NCBI GenBank assembly: GCA_002329325.1
Contig: DCTX01000092.1
Coordinates: 1-16,832 of the forward strand
Direction: 5' to 3'
Length of the DNA: 16,832 nucleotides
Origin: Anaerolineales bacterium UBA1429
GTDB taxonomy: Bacteria > Chloroflexota > Anaerolineae > UBA1429
In this document: one piece after another, positions 1 to 8,380 of the stretch
Layout of the letters: each line of letters starts with the position of its first letter
How positions within the stretch are numbered: position 1 is the stretch's first letter
Program-made: the position numbers and the translations under genes
The notes under the pieces: model-generated
Database searches by the model: none
Seen by the model: the letters and a program-made list of their open reading frames with translations, nothing else
What the model was told of the DNA's origin: nothing

Positions 1-81
1 ATGCCCGTCAGGGCATGGCCGGGGGTGAGGGCCACGCCGTACCCCATACGCCCCCTTGCCGCGCCCCTCTTGGCCCTCACC
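1..81. repeat. 81-bp intergenic repeat, copy 1
   Basis: The first 81 bases recur at 150-230 with a single mismatch (G at 12 versus A at 161). The copy contains a 13-bp inverted repeat: GGGGGTGAGGGCC at 21-33 pairs with its exact complement at 72-84, separated by 38 bases, so the unit can fold into a long hairpin. No credible gene overlaps it, because the open frames across it are low-complexity translations of the repeat. The unit may extend left of the window. It looks like a REP- or MITE-like intergenic element, but no transposase or target duplication is visible. Confidence 0.85.
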
Positions 82-116
82 CCCAAGCGTCGGCCTGCGT
101 ATCGCGCTCGTCTGCG

Positions 117-144
117 CCCCCTCTCCCGCGTGCGGGAGAGGGGG
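117..144. repeat. perfect GC-rich palindrome between repeat copies
   Basis: CCCCCTCTCCCGC at 117-129 is followed by two bases and then its exact reverse complement at 132-144, giving a 13-bp perfect stem. It sits between the two 81-bp repeat copies and is probably part of the same composite element. There is no T-tract, so it is not a classical intrinsic terminator. It could still block exonucleases or transcription arriving from upstream of the window. Confidence 0.75.
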
Positions 145-149
145 AAGCC

Positions 150-230
150 ATGCCCGTCAGAGCATGGCCGGGGGTGAGGGCCACGCCGTACCCCATACGC
201 CCCCTTGCCGCGCCCCTCTTGGCCCTCACC
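150..230. repeat. 81-bp intergenic repeat, copy 2
   Basis: This is the second copy of the unit at 1-81, identical except for one base. Its left inverted-repeat arm (170-182) is intact, but the right arm (221-233) differs at one position (CACCGCC instead of CACCCCC). The near-identity of the two copies suggests recent duplication or gene conversion. Confidence 0.85.
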
Positions 231-263
231 GCCACCCGCGTATCTGCGCATCGCAGGGGCACC

Positions 264-312
264 GCCGGGGGTGAGGGCCACGCCATGCCCCATACGCCGT
301 TGACGCGCCCCC
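264..312. repeat. degenerate third copy of the intergenic repeat
   Basis: Bases 264-298 match the inner part of the 81-bp unit (GCCGGGGGTGAGGGCCACGCC, then a CCCATACGCC block) with two substitutions. The alignment continues to about 312 if a two-base deletion is allowed. At the position where copies 1 and 2 read TTGCCG, this copy reads TTGACG, which forms the -35 box of the promoter proposed for iolD. Confidence 0.6.
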
Positions 313-328
313 CGAGAGCGGGTACCAT
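300..328 (+). promoter_or_regulatory. sigma70-like promoter for the iol operon
   Basis: TTGACG at 300-305 (5 of 6 consensus) and TACCAT at 323-328 (4 of 6) are separated by the ideal 17 bases. Transcription would begin near 335, leaving a short leader before the iolD Shine-Dalgarno at 355-362. The -35 box lies in the degenerate third repeat copy. No operator for an inositol repressor could be recognised. Confidence 0.5.
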
Positions 329-368
329 CTCCACGGATGCGAGAGCTTGCACAAGGAAGGAGAGCGCC

Positions 369-2234
369 ATGCCTACGCGACGACTCACCATGGCCCAGGC
401 CGTGATCGCCTTTTTGCAGAGCCAGTACGTCTCCCGTGATGGCCTGCAGCAGCCATTCTTCGCCGGATGCTGGGGCATCTTTGGCCACGGCAACGTGGCC
501 GGCATTGGCCAGGCGCTGGCCGAGTTCGCCGGCTCCTTCCCCTACTTCCAGACCCGCAACGAGCAGGCCATGGTGCACACGGCCGTGGCCTATGCCAAGC
601 AGAAGAACCGCCTGCAGACCTTTGCCTGCGCCTCGTCCATCGGACCGGGGGCCACCAACATGGTCACCGGCGCGGCCGCGGCCACCGTCAACCGGATCCC
701 GGTGCTGCTGCTGCCCGGCGACATCTTTGCCGAGCGCCTGCAGGCGCCGGTGCTGCAGCAGCTCGAATCGGAGCACACCCAGGATATCGGCGTCAATGAT
801 TGCTTTCGGCCCGTCTCGCGCTACTGGGATCGCATCTACCGGCCCGAGCAGTTGATCACTGCCCTGCCCGAGGCGATGCGGGTGCTCACCTCGCCCGCCG
901 ACACGGGCGCCGTCACCCTGGCGCTGCCCCAGGACGTGCAGGCCATGGCCTATGACTATCCGGCAGCGCTGTTCGAGCCGAGGGTATGGGTGGTGCCGCG
1001 CAACCGTCCCGATGTGGACATGCTGGCCCAGGCCGCCACCTGGATCCGCTCCGCCCAGCGGCCCCTGATCATCGCCGGCGGCGGCGTCCACTACTCCGAC
1101 GCCACGGCGATGCTGCGCAGCTTTGTCGATGCCACGGGCATCCCCGTGGGCGAGACCCAGGCGGGCAAGGGCGCGCTGCCCTACGACCACCGCGCCAACC
1201 TGGGCGCCATCGGATCCAGCGGCACCGAGGCGGCCAACCTCATGGCCCGCGAGGCCGATCTGGTCATCGGCGTGGGCACCCGCTACACCGATTTCACCAC
1301 CGCCTCCAAGACGGCCTTCCAGAACCCGGCGGTGCGCTTTGTCAACATCAACGTGGCCGAGTTCGACGCCTACAAGCAGGCGGCGCTGCCCCTGGTGGGC
1401 GACGCCCGGGCCACCCTGCAGGAGCTGCTGCCCCGGCTGACGGGCTATCGGGTGGAGGGCGTCTATGCCGCCCAGGCCGCCGAGCTGAACCGCCTCTGGG
1501 ATGCCGAGGTGGAGCGCATCTACTCCCTGGAGCACGGACCGCCCATCAGCCAGGGCGAGGTCATCGGCGTGGTGAACAGCCTCGCGAGGCCCCAGGACGT
1601 GGTGCTGTGCGCGGCGGGCAGCCTGCCCGGCGACCTGCACAAGCTCTGGCGCACCCGCGACCCCCGGGGCTATCATCTGGAGTATGGCTACTCCACCATG
1701 GGCTACGAGATCGCCGGGGGGATGGGGGTCAAGCTGGCGGCCCCGGAGCGCGAGGTCTATGTCATGGTGGGCGATGGTTCCTACCTGATGATGAACGGCG
1801 AGATCGCCACCATGGTGCAGGAGCGCATCAAGGTGACCATCGTGCTGCTGGATAACCACGGCTTCGCCAGCATTGGCGCGCTTTCCCAGAGCGTGGGCGC
1901 CGGCGGCTTTGGCACCGAGTACCGCTATCGCAACGGCGAGCGGGGGCTGGCCGGCGAGACGCTACCCATCGACTATGGCGCCAACGCCGCCAGCCTGGGC
2001 GCTCATCTGATCCGCGCCAACACCCGCGCCGAGCTGGTCGACGCCATCGTCGAGGCCCAGGGGATCGAGGGGCGGCCCGTGTGCATCGTGGTGGAGACCG
2101 ACCGCAACCAGCGGGTGGATAGCTATGCGAGCTGGTGGGATGTGCCCGTCGCCGAGGTCTCGACCGAGCCGGAGGTGCAGGCGGCGCGGCGCGCCTACGA
2201 AGAGGCCCGCCGCCTCCAGCGGCACAGCCTGTGA
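369..2234 (+). CDS. iolD: 3D-(3,5/4)-trihydroxycyclohexane-1,2-dione hydrolase (IolD)
   Basis: This is a thiamine-diphosphate enzyme of inositol breakdown. It hydrolyses the cyclic dione made by IolE to 5-deoxy-D-glucuronate, in the cytoplasm. The 621-residue product has the usual three-domain ThDP fold: an N-terminal pyrimidine-binding domain with the cofactor-activating glutamate in TRNEQAM (E65), a central domain around residues 200-340, and a C-terminal pyrophosphate domain. The Mg/ThDP motif is GDG at 468-470, followed about 27 residues later by LLDNHGF. The length fits the family (about 620-640). An open frame runs upstream to base 15, but ATG 369 is chosen because GGAAGGAG (355-362) lies six bases before it and the upstream frame translates repeats. 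It is the first gene of an iolD-iolE-iolG run. Other ThDP enzymes (acetolactate synthase-like) are the alternative, but the iolE/iolG neighbours strongly favour IolD. Confidence 0.95.
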   Translation: MPTRRLTMAQAVIAFLQSQYVSRDGLQQPFFAGCWGIFGHGNVAGIGQALAEFAGSFPYFQTRNEQAMVHTAVAYAKQKNRLQTFACASSIGPGATNMVTGAAAATVNRIPVLLLPGDIFAERLQAPVLQQLESEHTQDIGVNDCFRPVSRYWDRIYRPEQLITALPEAMRVLTSPADTGAVTLALPQDVQAMAYDYPAALFEPRVWVVPRNRPDVDMLAQAATWIRSAQRPLIIAGGGVHYSDATAMLRSFVDATGIPVGETQAGKGALPYDHRANLGAIGSSGTEAANLMAREADLVIGVGTRYTDFTTASKTAFQNPAVRFVNINVAEFDAYKQAALPLVGDARATLQELLPRLTGYRVEGVYAAQAAELNRLWDAEVERIYSLEHGPPISQGEVIGVVNSLARPQDVVLCAAGSLPGDLHKLWRTRDPRGYHLEYGYSTMGYEIAGGMGVKLAAPEREVYVMVGDGSYLMMNGEIATMVQERIKVTIVLLDNHGFASIGALSQSVGAGGFGTEYRYRNGERGLAGETLPIDYGANAASLGAHLIRANTRAELVDAIVEAQGIEGRPVCIVVETDRNQRVDSYASWWDVPVAEVSTEPEVQAARRAYEEARRLQRHSL

Positions 2235-2286
2235 GGCGTCGTCCCGGACGGTTTACGTCAACCTGTCGCAGAGTGCGCAATGTCGC

Positions 2287-2326
2287 CGGCGAGCCACAGG
2301 GCGCCTGAGCGCTGTGCGGCTCGCCG
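2287..2326 (+). other. large stem-loop in the iolD-iolE intergenic region
   Basis: CGGCGAGCC at 2287-2295 pairs perfectly with GGCTCGCCG at 2318-2326 (9 bp). The 22 bases between can pair further (ACA/TGT and GCGC/GCGC around a CTGA tetraloop, with small bulges). It sits in the 137-base gap between two genes that otherwise look co-transcribed. There is no T-tract, so a processing, stability or partial-attenuation element is more likely than a full terminator. No separate promoter for iolE was convincing. Confidence 0.5.
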
Positions 2327-2371
2327 CCTTGGCGCACGGATCGGCCGAGTCCACGCTTGAGGTAACGCCAT

Positions 2372-3277
2372 ATGCACCAGATTCGCATCGCCAACACGCC
2401 CTCATCTTGGGGTGTGCTCGAGTTCGACCTGACCGGGGAGGTCCCTGGCTACGAGCAGGTGCTGGATGAGATCGCCGAGGCGGGCTACGCGGGCACCGAG
2501 CTGGGCGACTGGGGCTTTATGCCCACAGAGCCGAATGCCCTGCGCCCAGCCCTGGCGAGGCGGGGGTTGGCCCTGGTGGGCGCCTTTGTGCCCGTGGCCC
2601 TGGCACGCCCCGAGGCCCACGCCCCGGGGATCGCCCGCGCCCTGCAAGTGGCCCGGCTGCTGCGCGACGCGGCGGGCCCCGAGCCCTTCGTGGTGCTGGC
2701 CGACGACAACGGCTCTGTGCCGCAGCGCACCCAGAACGCCGGGCGCATAGCCCCCGGGATGGCCCTGACGGACGCCCAGTGGGGCACCTTTGCCCAGGGC
2801 GCCGAGGCCATCGCCGCGGCCGTGCGCGCCGAGACCGGCCTGCGCACCGTGTTCCACCACCATTGCGGCGGCTATGTAGAGACCCCCTCCGAGATCGAGC
2901 GCCTCATGGCGCTGACCGATCCGGCGCTCGTGGGGCTGTGCCTGGATACAGGGCACGCCGCCTATGGCGGCGGCGACCCCCTGGCGCTGTTGCGCCTCTA
3001 TGGCGAGCGCATCTGGCACGTGCACTATAAGGATTTCGATCCCGCGGTGGCGGCCCGCGCCGCCGCCCAGGGGTGGGACTATTTCGAGGCGGTGCGCAAC
3101 GGCGTCTTCTGCGAGCTGGGCCACGGCAGCGTGGCCTTTGCCGGCGTGGGCAAGGCGTTGCGCGCCCTGAGCTATGAAGGCTGGATCGTGGTGGAACAGG
3201 ACGTGTTGCCCAGCCTGGGCGCGCCCAAGGCCAGCGCCCGCCGCAACCGCGCCTACATGCAATCGTTGGGAGTGTAG
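2372..3277 (+). CDS. iolE: inosose dehydratase, 2-keto-myo-inositol dehydratase (IolE)
   Basis: This enzyme dehydrates 2-keto-myo-inositol (scyllo-inosose) to 3D-(3,5/4)-trihydroxycyclohexane-1,2-dione, the substrate of IolD. The 301-residue protein is a single sugar-phosphate isomerase/AP-endonuclease-2 type TIM barrel of normal length. Visible family signatures are SSWGVLEFD near the N-terminus, FHHHCGGYVE (161-170), LCLDTGHAAYGGGDP (189-203), HVHYKD (216-221), the CELGHG loop (247-252) and WIVVEQD (271-277). The acidic and histidine residues in these strands are the probable metal ligands (E170, D192, H218, E275). ATG 2372 follows TGAGGT at 2358-2363 with eight intervening bases. Only two bases separate its stop from iolG, so the pair is translationally close. 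Another isomerase of the same fold is possible in principle, but the operon makes IolE very likely. Confidence 0.93.
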   Translation: MHQIRIANTPSSWGVLEFDLTGEVPGYEQVLDEIAEAGYAGTELGDWGFMPTEPNALRPALARRGLALVGAFVPVALARPEAHAPGIARALQVARLLRDAAGPEPFVVLADDNGSVPQRTQNAGRIAPGMALTDAQWGTFAQGAEAIAAAVRAETGLRTVFHHHCGGYVETPSEIERLMALTDPALVGLCLDTGHAAYGGGDPLALLRLYGERIWHVHYKDFDPAVAARAAAQGWDYFEAVRNGVFCELGHGSVAFAGVGKALRALSYEGWIVVEQDVLPSLGAPKASARRNRAYMQSLGV

Positions 3278-3279
3278 CC

Positions 3280-4305
3280 ATGCAGATAGGGCAATCCGGG
3301 AGACTGGGGATCGGGATCATCGGCGCCGGACGCATGGGGGCGTTGCGGGCCGAGGCGCTGGCGCAGCATGTGCCCGAGGCGCGGGTGCTGGCCATCGCCG
3401 ATGCGAACCCGGCCGCCGCCCGGCAGGTGGCGGCCCGCCTGGGCATCCCCCGCGCGACGGACGACGTCGGCGACCTGCTGGGCGACCCCGCCATCGAGGC
3501 GCTCTTGATCTGCTCGCCCACCGATAGCCATGCCGCCTGGATCCAGGCGGGGGCGGCGGCGGGCAAGCAGCTCTTTGTGGAAAAGCCCATCGCCCTGGAC
3601 CTGGCTCAGACCGATGCGGCGCTGGAGGCCGTGGCCCGCGCCGGGGTGCGCCTGCAGGTGGGCATGAACCGGCGCTACGATCCGACCTTTGCCCGGCTGC
3701 GCGAGGCCATCGCCCAGGGGGTCGTGGGCGAGGTGCACCTGCTGCACATCATCAGCCGCGATCCCGCCCCGCCGCCCATCAGCTACGTGCGCACCTCCGG
3801 CGGGCTCTTTCTCGATATGGCCATTCACGATCTGGACATGGCCCGCTTCCTGGTGGGGGCCGAAGTCGCGACGGTCTACGCCCAGGGGGCGGTGCGCATC
3901 TCCCCGGAGATCGGGGCGGCGGGCGACGTCGACACGGCGCTGACGGTGCTCACTTTCGAGAATGGCGTGTTCGCCACCATAGATAACAGCCGCCAGGCCG
4001 TCTACGGCTACGATCAGCGGGCCGAGGTGTTCGGCAGCCAGGGCGCCCTCTCGACGGAGAACCTGTACCCCAACCAGGTGACCTTCCGGACGGCGACCGA
4101 TATCCACCGCGACCTGCCGCTGCACTTTTTCCTGGAGCGCTACGCCGAGAGCTACCGGCGCGAGATGCGCGCCTTTGTGGAGACGCTCCTGGCGGGCGCA
4201 GCGCCCACGCCCGACGGCCGCGATGGGCGGGCAGCGCTGGCCCTGGGCCTGGCGGCGGGGCGCTCGTTGGCGCTTGGCCGCCCCGTCGCCGTGGCCGAGG
4301 TATAG
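3280..4305 (+). CDS. iolG: Gfo/Idh/MocA oxidoreductase, probable inositol 2-dehydrogenase (IolG)
   Basis: This NAD(P)-dependent dehydrogenase probably oxidises myo-inositol to 2-keto-myo-inositol, the first step of the pathway completed by its two upstream neighbours. The 341-residue protein shows the N-terminal Rossmann motif GAGRMG (15-20), an acidic residue after strand two (D41) consistent with NAD preference, EKPIALD with catalytic K102, and the catalytic pair in GGLFLDMAIHDLD (D179 and H183). The K-D-H spacing matches that known for Bacillus IolG (K97, D172, H176). The C-terminal half is the usual alpha/beta substrate domain. It starts two bases after the iolE stop, with GGGAG in the iolE 3' end as a likely ribosome site. 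Substrate could be scyllo-inositol or another polyol, since family members are hard to separate by sequence. Confidence in the family is near certain and in the exact substrate is moderate. Confidence 0.88.
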   Translation: MQIGQSGRLGIGIIGAGRMGALRAEALAQHVPEARVLAIADANPAAARQVAARLGIPRATDDVGDLLGDPAIEALLICSPTDSHAAWIQAGAAAGKQLFVEKPIALDLAQTDAALEAVARAGVRLQVGMNRRYDPTFARLREAIAQGVVGEVHLLHIISRDPAPPPISYVRTSGGLFLDMAIHDLDMARFLVGAEVATVYAQGAVRISPEIGAAGDVDTALTVLTFENGVFATIDNSRQAVYGYDQRAEVFGSQGALSTENLYPNQVTFRTATDIHRDLPLHFFLERYAESYRREMRAFVETLLAGAAPTPDGRDGRAALALGLAAGRSLALGRPVAVAEV

Positions 4306-4357
4306 GCGACCCTTGGGGCAGAGCGGCTTGCTCCGAGCGCGCACGTCGCGACACAAC

Positions 4358-4386
4358 TTGGCTCATTACGCCTCTGCTGCTACAAT
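4358..4386 (+). promoter_or_regulatory. strong sigma70-like promoter for the polysaccharide gene pair
   Basis: TTGGCT at 4358-4363 (4 of 6) and TACAAT at 4381-4386 (5 of 6) are spaced by exactly 17 bases. The region is locally more AT-rich than its surroundings. The expected start of transcription, about 4393, is only three bases before the ATG at 4396, so the mRNA would be essentially leaderless. Confidence 0.65.
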
Positions 4387-4395
4387 CCTGCCGAT

Positions 4396-5566
4396 ATGGA
4401 TAACGACATCCAATCCACCCAACGGCCATGCGCAGCCGCAGACAGGCCCACGATTGGGCTGAATGCCCACCTGTTGTCGCGTTCCCTCACGTACCGCAGC
4501 GCCGGCGTGAGCCGCTACATCCACGGTCTCATGACTCACCTGCCCCTGGCGGATGACGCGCTGGCCTATGTTGCCTACACCGGCGATCCCGAGCTGCGCG
4601 TGCCCGGCTGGCAGATGCGCGCGACGCGCTGGCGCACCGAGCGGCCCGCCATGCGCATCCTCTGGGAGCAGTTGGCCCAGCCCTGGGCGCTGCGCAGCGA
4701 CAAGGTGGACCTGGTCCATGCCCCGGTCTACGTGGGGCCGCTGGCCACGACCCGCCCCCTGGTGGTGACGGTTCACGATCTGAGCTTCTTCCGCTATCCT
4801 GAGCTCTTCCCCAGGGGTAACCGCCTCTATCTGCAGCGCTTCACACGGCTCTCGGCCCAGCGGGCGGTGCGCCTGATCGCCGATTCCCAGAGCACCCGGC
4901 GCGACATGCAAGAGATCCTGGGCCTGAGCCGCAGCCGCGTGGATGTGATCTACCCGGGCGTGGGGCCCGAGATGCGCCCCCTGGCCGACCGCGAGCCCTT
5001 GGCCGCCCTGCGGGAGCGCTACGGCCTGCCAGAGCGCATCATCCTCTGTGTGGCCACGTTGGAGCCCCGCAAGAACGTGCTCCTTCTGCTGGAGGCCATG
5101 GCGCGCCTCTGTGAGCGCACCGATCTGCCCCACACTCTGGTGATCGCCGGCGGCAAGGGCTGGTTCTATGAGACGCTGGACGCCCGGGTACAGGCCCTGG
5201 GGCTGCAACAGCGCGTTATCTTGCCCGGCTTTGTCCCCGATGCCGAGCTGCCCCTCTGGTACAACGCCGCCGAGCTGTTCGTCTATCCCTCGCGCTACGA
5301 GGGGTTCGGCCTCCCTCCGCTGGAGGCTATGGCTTGCGGCACGCCGGTGATCGTCTCCGACCAGTCCTCCCTGCCGGAGGTGGTGGGAGAGGCCGGTGTG
5401 CAGCTCCCGCCCGACGATCCCGAGGCATGGGCCGAGGCCATGGCCGAGCTGCTGGAATCCCCGACGCAGCAGCAGGCCTTGCGAGAAGCGGGCCTGCAGC
5501 GCGCCCAGGACATGACCTGGCTGGCCACGGCCAAGGCCACGGCCGAACTCTACTGGCAGGTGTTAC

Positions 5567-5580
<14 letters not shown>
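4396..5580 (+). CDS. GT4 family glycosyltransferase
   Basis: This is a retaining, GT-B fold glycosyltransferase that probably adds a sugar (mannosyl-transferase-like) to a lipid-linked polysaccharide precursor at the cytoplasmic face. The 394-residue protein has an N-terminal acceptor domain (GVSRYIHGL at 37-45, VTVHDLSFFRYPE at 124-136) and a C-terminal donor-nucleotide domain with VATLEPRKN (219-227, R225/K226 phosphate contacts), GFVPDAELP, and the E-x7-E motif EGFGLPPLE (E302/E310). No signal peptide or membrane segment is seen. Between the -10 box and the ATG there are only nine bases and no Shine-Dalgarno, so a leaderless start is likely. The last 14 bases overlap the next gene, indicating translational coupling with the sugar transferase. 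The exact donor and acceptor cannot be assigned. Confidence 0.93.
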
Positions 5581-7009
<1,429 letters not shown>

Positions 7010-7063
7010 CCGCTGCCACAGCCAACCCCGGGTCCTGATCCGGCGCCTCAGACTGGAGCTATG

Positions 7064-8248
7064 ATGCCGCCAACACAACCCTCGATCAATCGCGACGATC
7101 TCGATACCCTGACTCGCGACCTGGTTCGCATCCCCAGCCCCTCCGCCCAGGAGGGGGCCCTGGCCGAGCGCATCGTCGCCGAGATGCGCGCCCTGGGCTA
7201 TGACGCCGTGGACGTAGACGCCATGGGCAACGTCATCGGGCGCATCGGCCCGGCCGACGGGCCACGGCTGCTGTTCAACGGGCACATGGACACGGTGGAC
7301 GTGGGCGATCGGAGCCTCTGGGAGCACGACCCGTTCGGCGGGCTGGTGCGCGATGGCGTGCTCTATGGGCGCGGCGCCTCGGATATGAAGGGCGGGCTGG
7401 CCGCCATGATCCACGCCGGGGGCGCCCTGGTGCCCCTGCGCGAGCAGCTCAAGGGCAGTCTCTACGTGGTGGGCGTGGTGCAAGAGGAGCCCTGCGAGGG
7501 CCTGGCCATGCGCCACATCATCGAAGAAGAGGGGCTGCGGCCCGATTGGGTGGTGCTGGGCGAGGCGACCAATCTGCAGATCGCCCGAGGCCAGCGGGGT
7601 CGCATGGAGATGCAGGTCACTGTGCGGGGCCAGAGCTGCCACGCCTCGGCGCCGGAGCGCGGAGTGAACGCGATCTACGAGGCGGCACGCTTTGTCTTTG
7701 GGCTCCAGTTGCTGGCGCCCCAACTGCAGAACGACTCGTTCCTGGGGCGGGGCAGCATCGCCGCCACCGAGATCCTGAGCCGGGCGGGCAGCCACAACGT
7801 GGTGCCCGATTTCTGCCTGGTGCACATCGACCGACGCCTGACCATCGGCGAGACCGAGGCCAAGGCCCTGACGGAGGTGCGCCGCATCCTGACCCGCGAG
7901 GCCATCCAGGCCGAGGTGGAGGTGCCGGTGCACCGCAGCGTCAGCTACACCGGCTACGAGGCCGAGGCCCGCGAGGTGTTCCCCTATTGGATCACGCCCG
8001 ACGACGAGCCGTTGCTGCGCCGCGCCGCCGAGACTATCGAGATGGTGCTGGGGTATGCGCCCCGCCTGGGCCGCTGGGAGTTCTCCACCGATGGCGTCTA
8101 CACCATGGGGGTGGCGGGCATCCCGACCATCGGCTTTGGCCCCGGCGAGGAGCGCTACGCCCACACGGTGGAGGACCAGGTGCGCCTGGCCGACGTCTAT
8201 GCCGCGGCGCGGGTCTATGCGCGGCTGGCGCTCGAGATGTTGGGGTAA
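7064..8248 (+). CDS. M20-family metallohydrolase, YgeY-like
   Basis: This di-zinc amidohydrolase/peptidase of the M20 (ArgE/DapE) superfamily most resembles the YgeY-type hydrolases described as linked to selenium metabolism. The substrate is unknown. Metal and catalytic residues are visible: NGHMDTVDVGD (H74, D76), YGRGASDMKGG (D107), VQEEPCEG (E141 general base, E142), GEAT (E167) and AHTVED near the C-terminus (H367). GQRGRMEMQVTVRGQSCHAS marks the lid/dimerisation domain. Length (394 aa) is normal and there is no signal peptide. Two ATGs occur in tandem at 7061 and 7064. I choose 7064 because GGAG (7055-7058) is five bases before it but only two before 7061. None of the usual selenium or purine genes flank it, so the selenium link is not supported by context. 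A general acetylornithine deacetylase-like role is the alternative. Confidence 0.9.
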   Translation: MPPTQPSINRDDLDTLTRDLVRIPSPSAQEGALAERIVAEMRALGYDAVDVDAMGNVIGRIGPADGPRLLFNGHMDTVDVGDRSLWEHDPFGGLVRDGVLYGRGASDMKGGLAAMIHAGGALVPLREQLKGSLYVVGVVQEEPCEGLAMRHIIEEEGLRPDWVVLGEATNLQIARGQRGRMEMQVTVRGQSCHASAPERGVNAIYEAARFVFGLQLLAPQLQNDSFLGRGSIAATEILSRAGSHNVVPDFCLVHIDRRLTIGETEAKALTEVRRILTREAIQAEVEVPVHRSVSYTGYEAEAREVFPYWITPDDEPLLRRAAETIEMVLGYAPRLGRWEFSTDGVYTMGVAGIPTIGFGPGEERYAHTVEDQVRLADVYAAARVYARLALEMLG

Positions 8249-8261
8249 CCACAAGCTCAAA

Positions 8262-8287
8262 CGCGGCGCGCGACGTCTCGCGCCGCG
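8262..8287 (+). terminator. strong hairpin after the M20 hydrolase gene
   Basis: CGCGGCGCG at 8262-8270 and its exact complement CGCGCCGCG at 8279-8287 form a 9-bp all-GC stem with an eight-base loop, 13 bases after the stop. The following bases (AGTGTTCGCTTG) lack a T-run, so it is terminator-like rather than a textbook rho-independent terminator. Confidence 0.5.
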
Positions 8288-8380
8288 AGTGTTCGCTTGT
8301 CGAGATCAGGGCCTGCCCTGGCGGGCCCAGTCGGTCACAGGGGCGCCAGCGGTTCGGCGCCCGAACTTGGGAGAAGAGAC

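Noticed and set aside
1..328. Possible CRISPR array or insertion-sequence end
   Set aside because: There are only two intact long copies plus a remnant, with no regular short spacers, no transposase and no target duplication visible.
15..368. N-terminal extension of the iolD reading frame to base 15, and other open frames within 1-368
   Set aside because: They translate the intergenic repeats into low-complexity Pro/Arg/Ala-rich sequence, while ATG 369 has a strong Shine-Dalgarno and begins the family-typical N-terminus.
3253..4356. Long 367-residue open frame antisense to iolG
   Set aside because: It is a GC-rich shadow of iolG with no recognisable domain. The plus-strand frame has conserved catalytic motifs.
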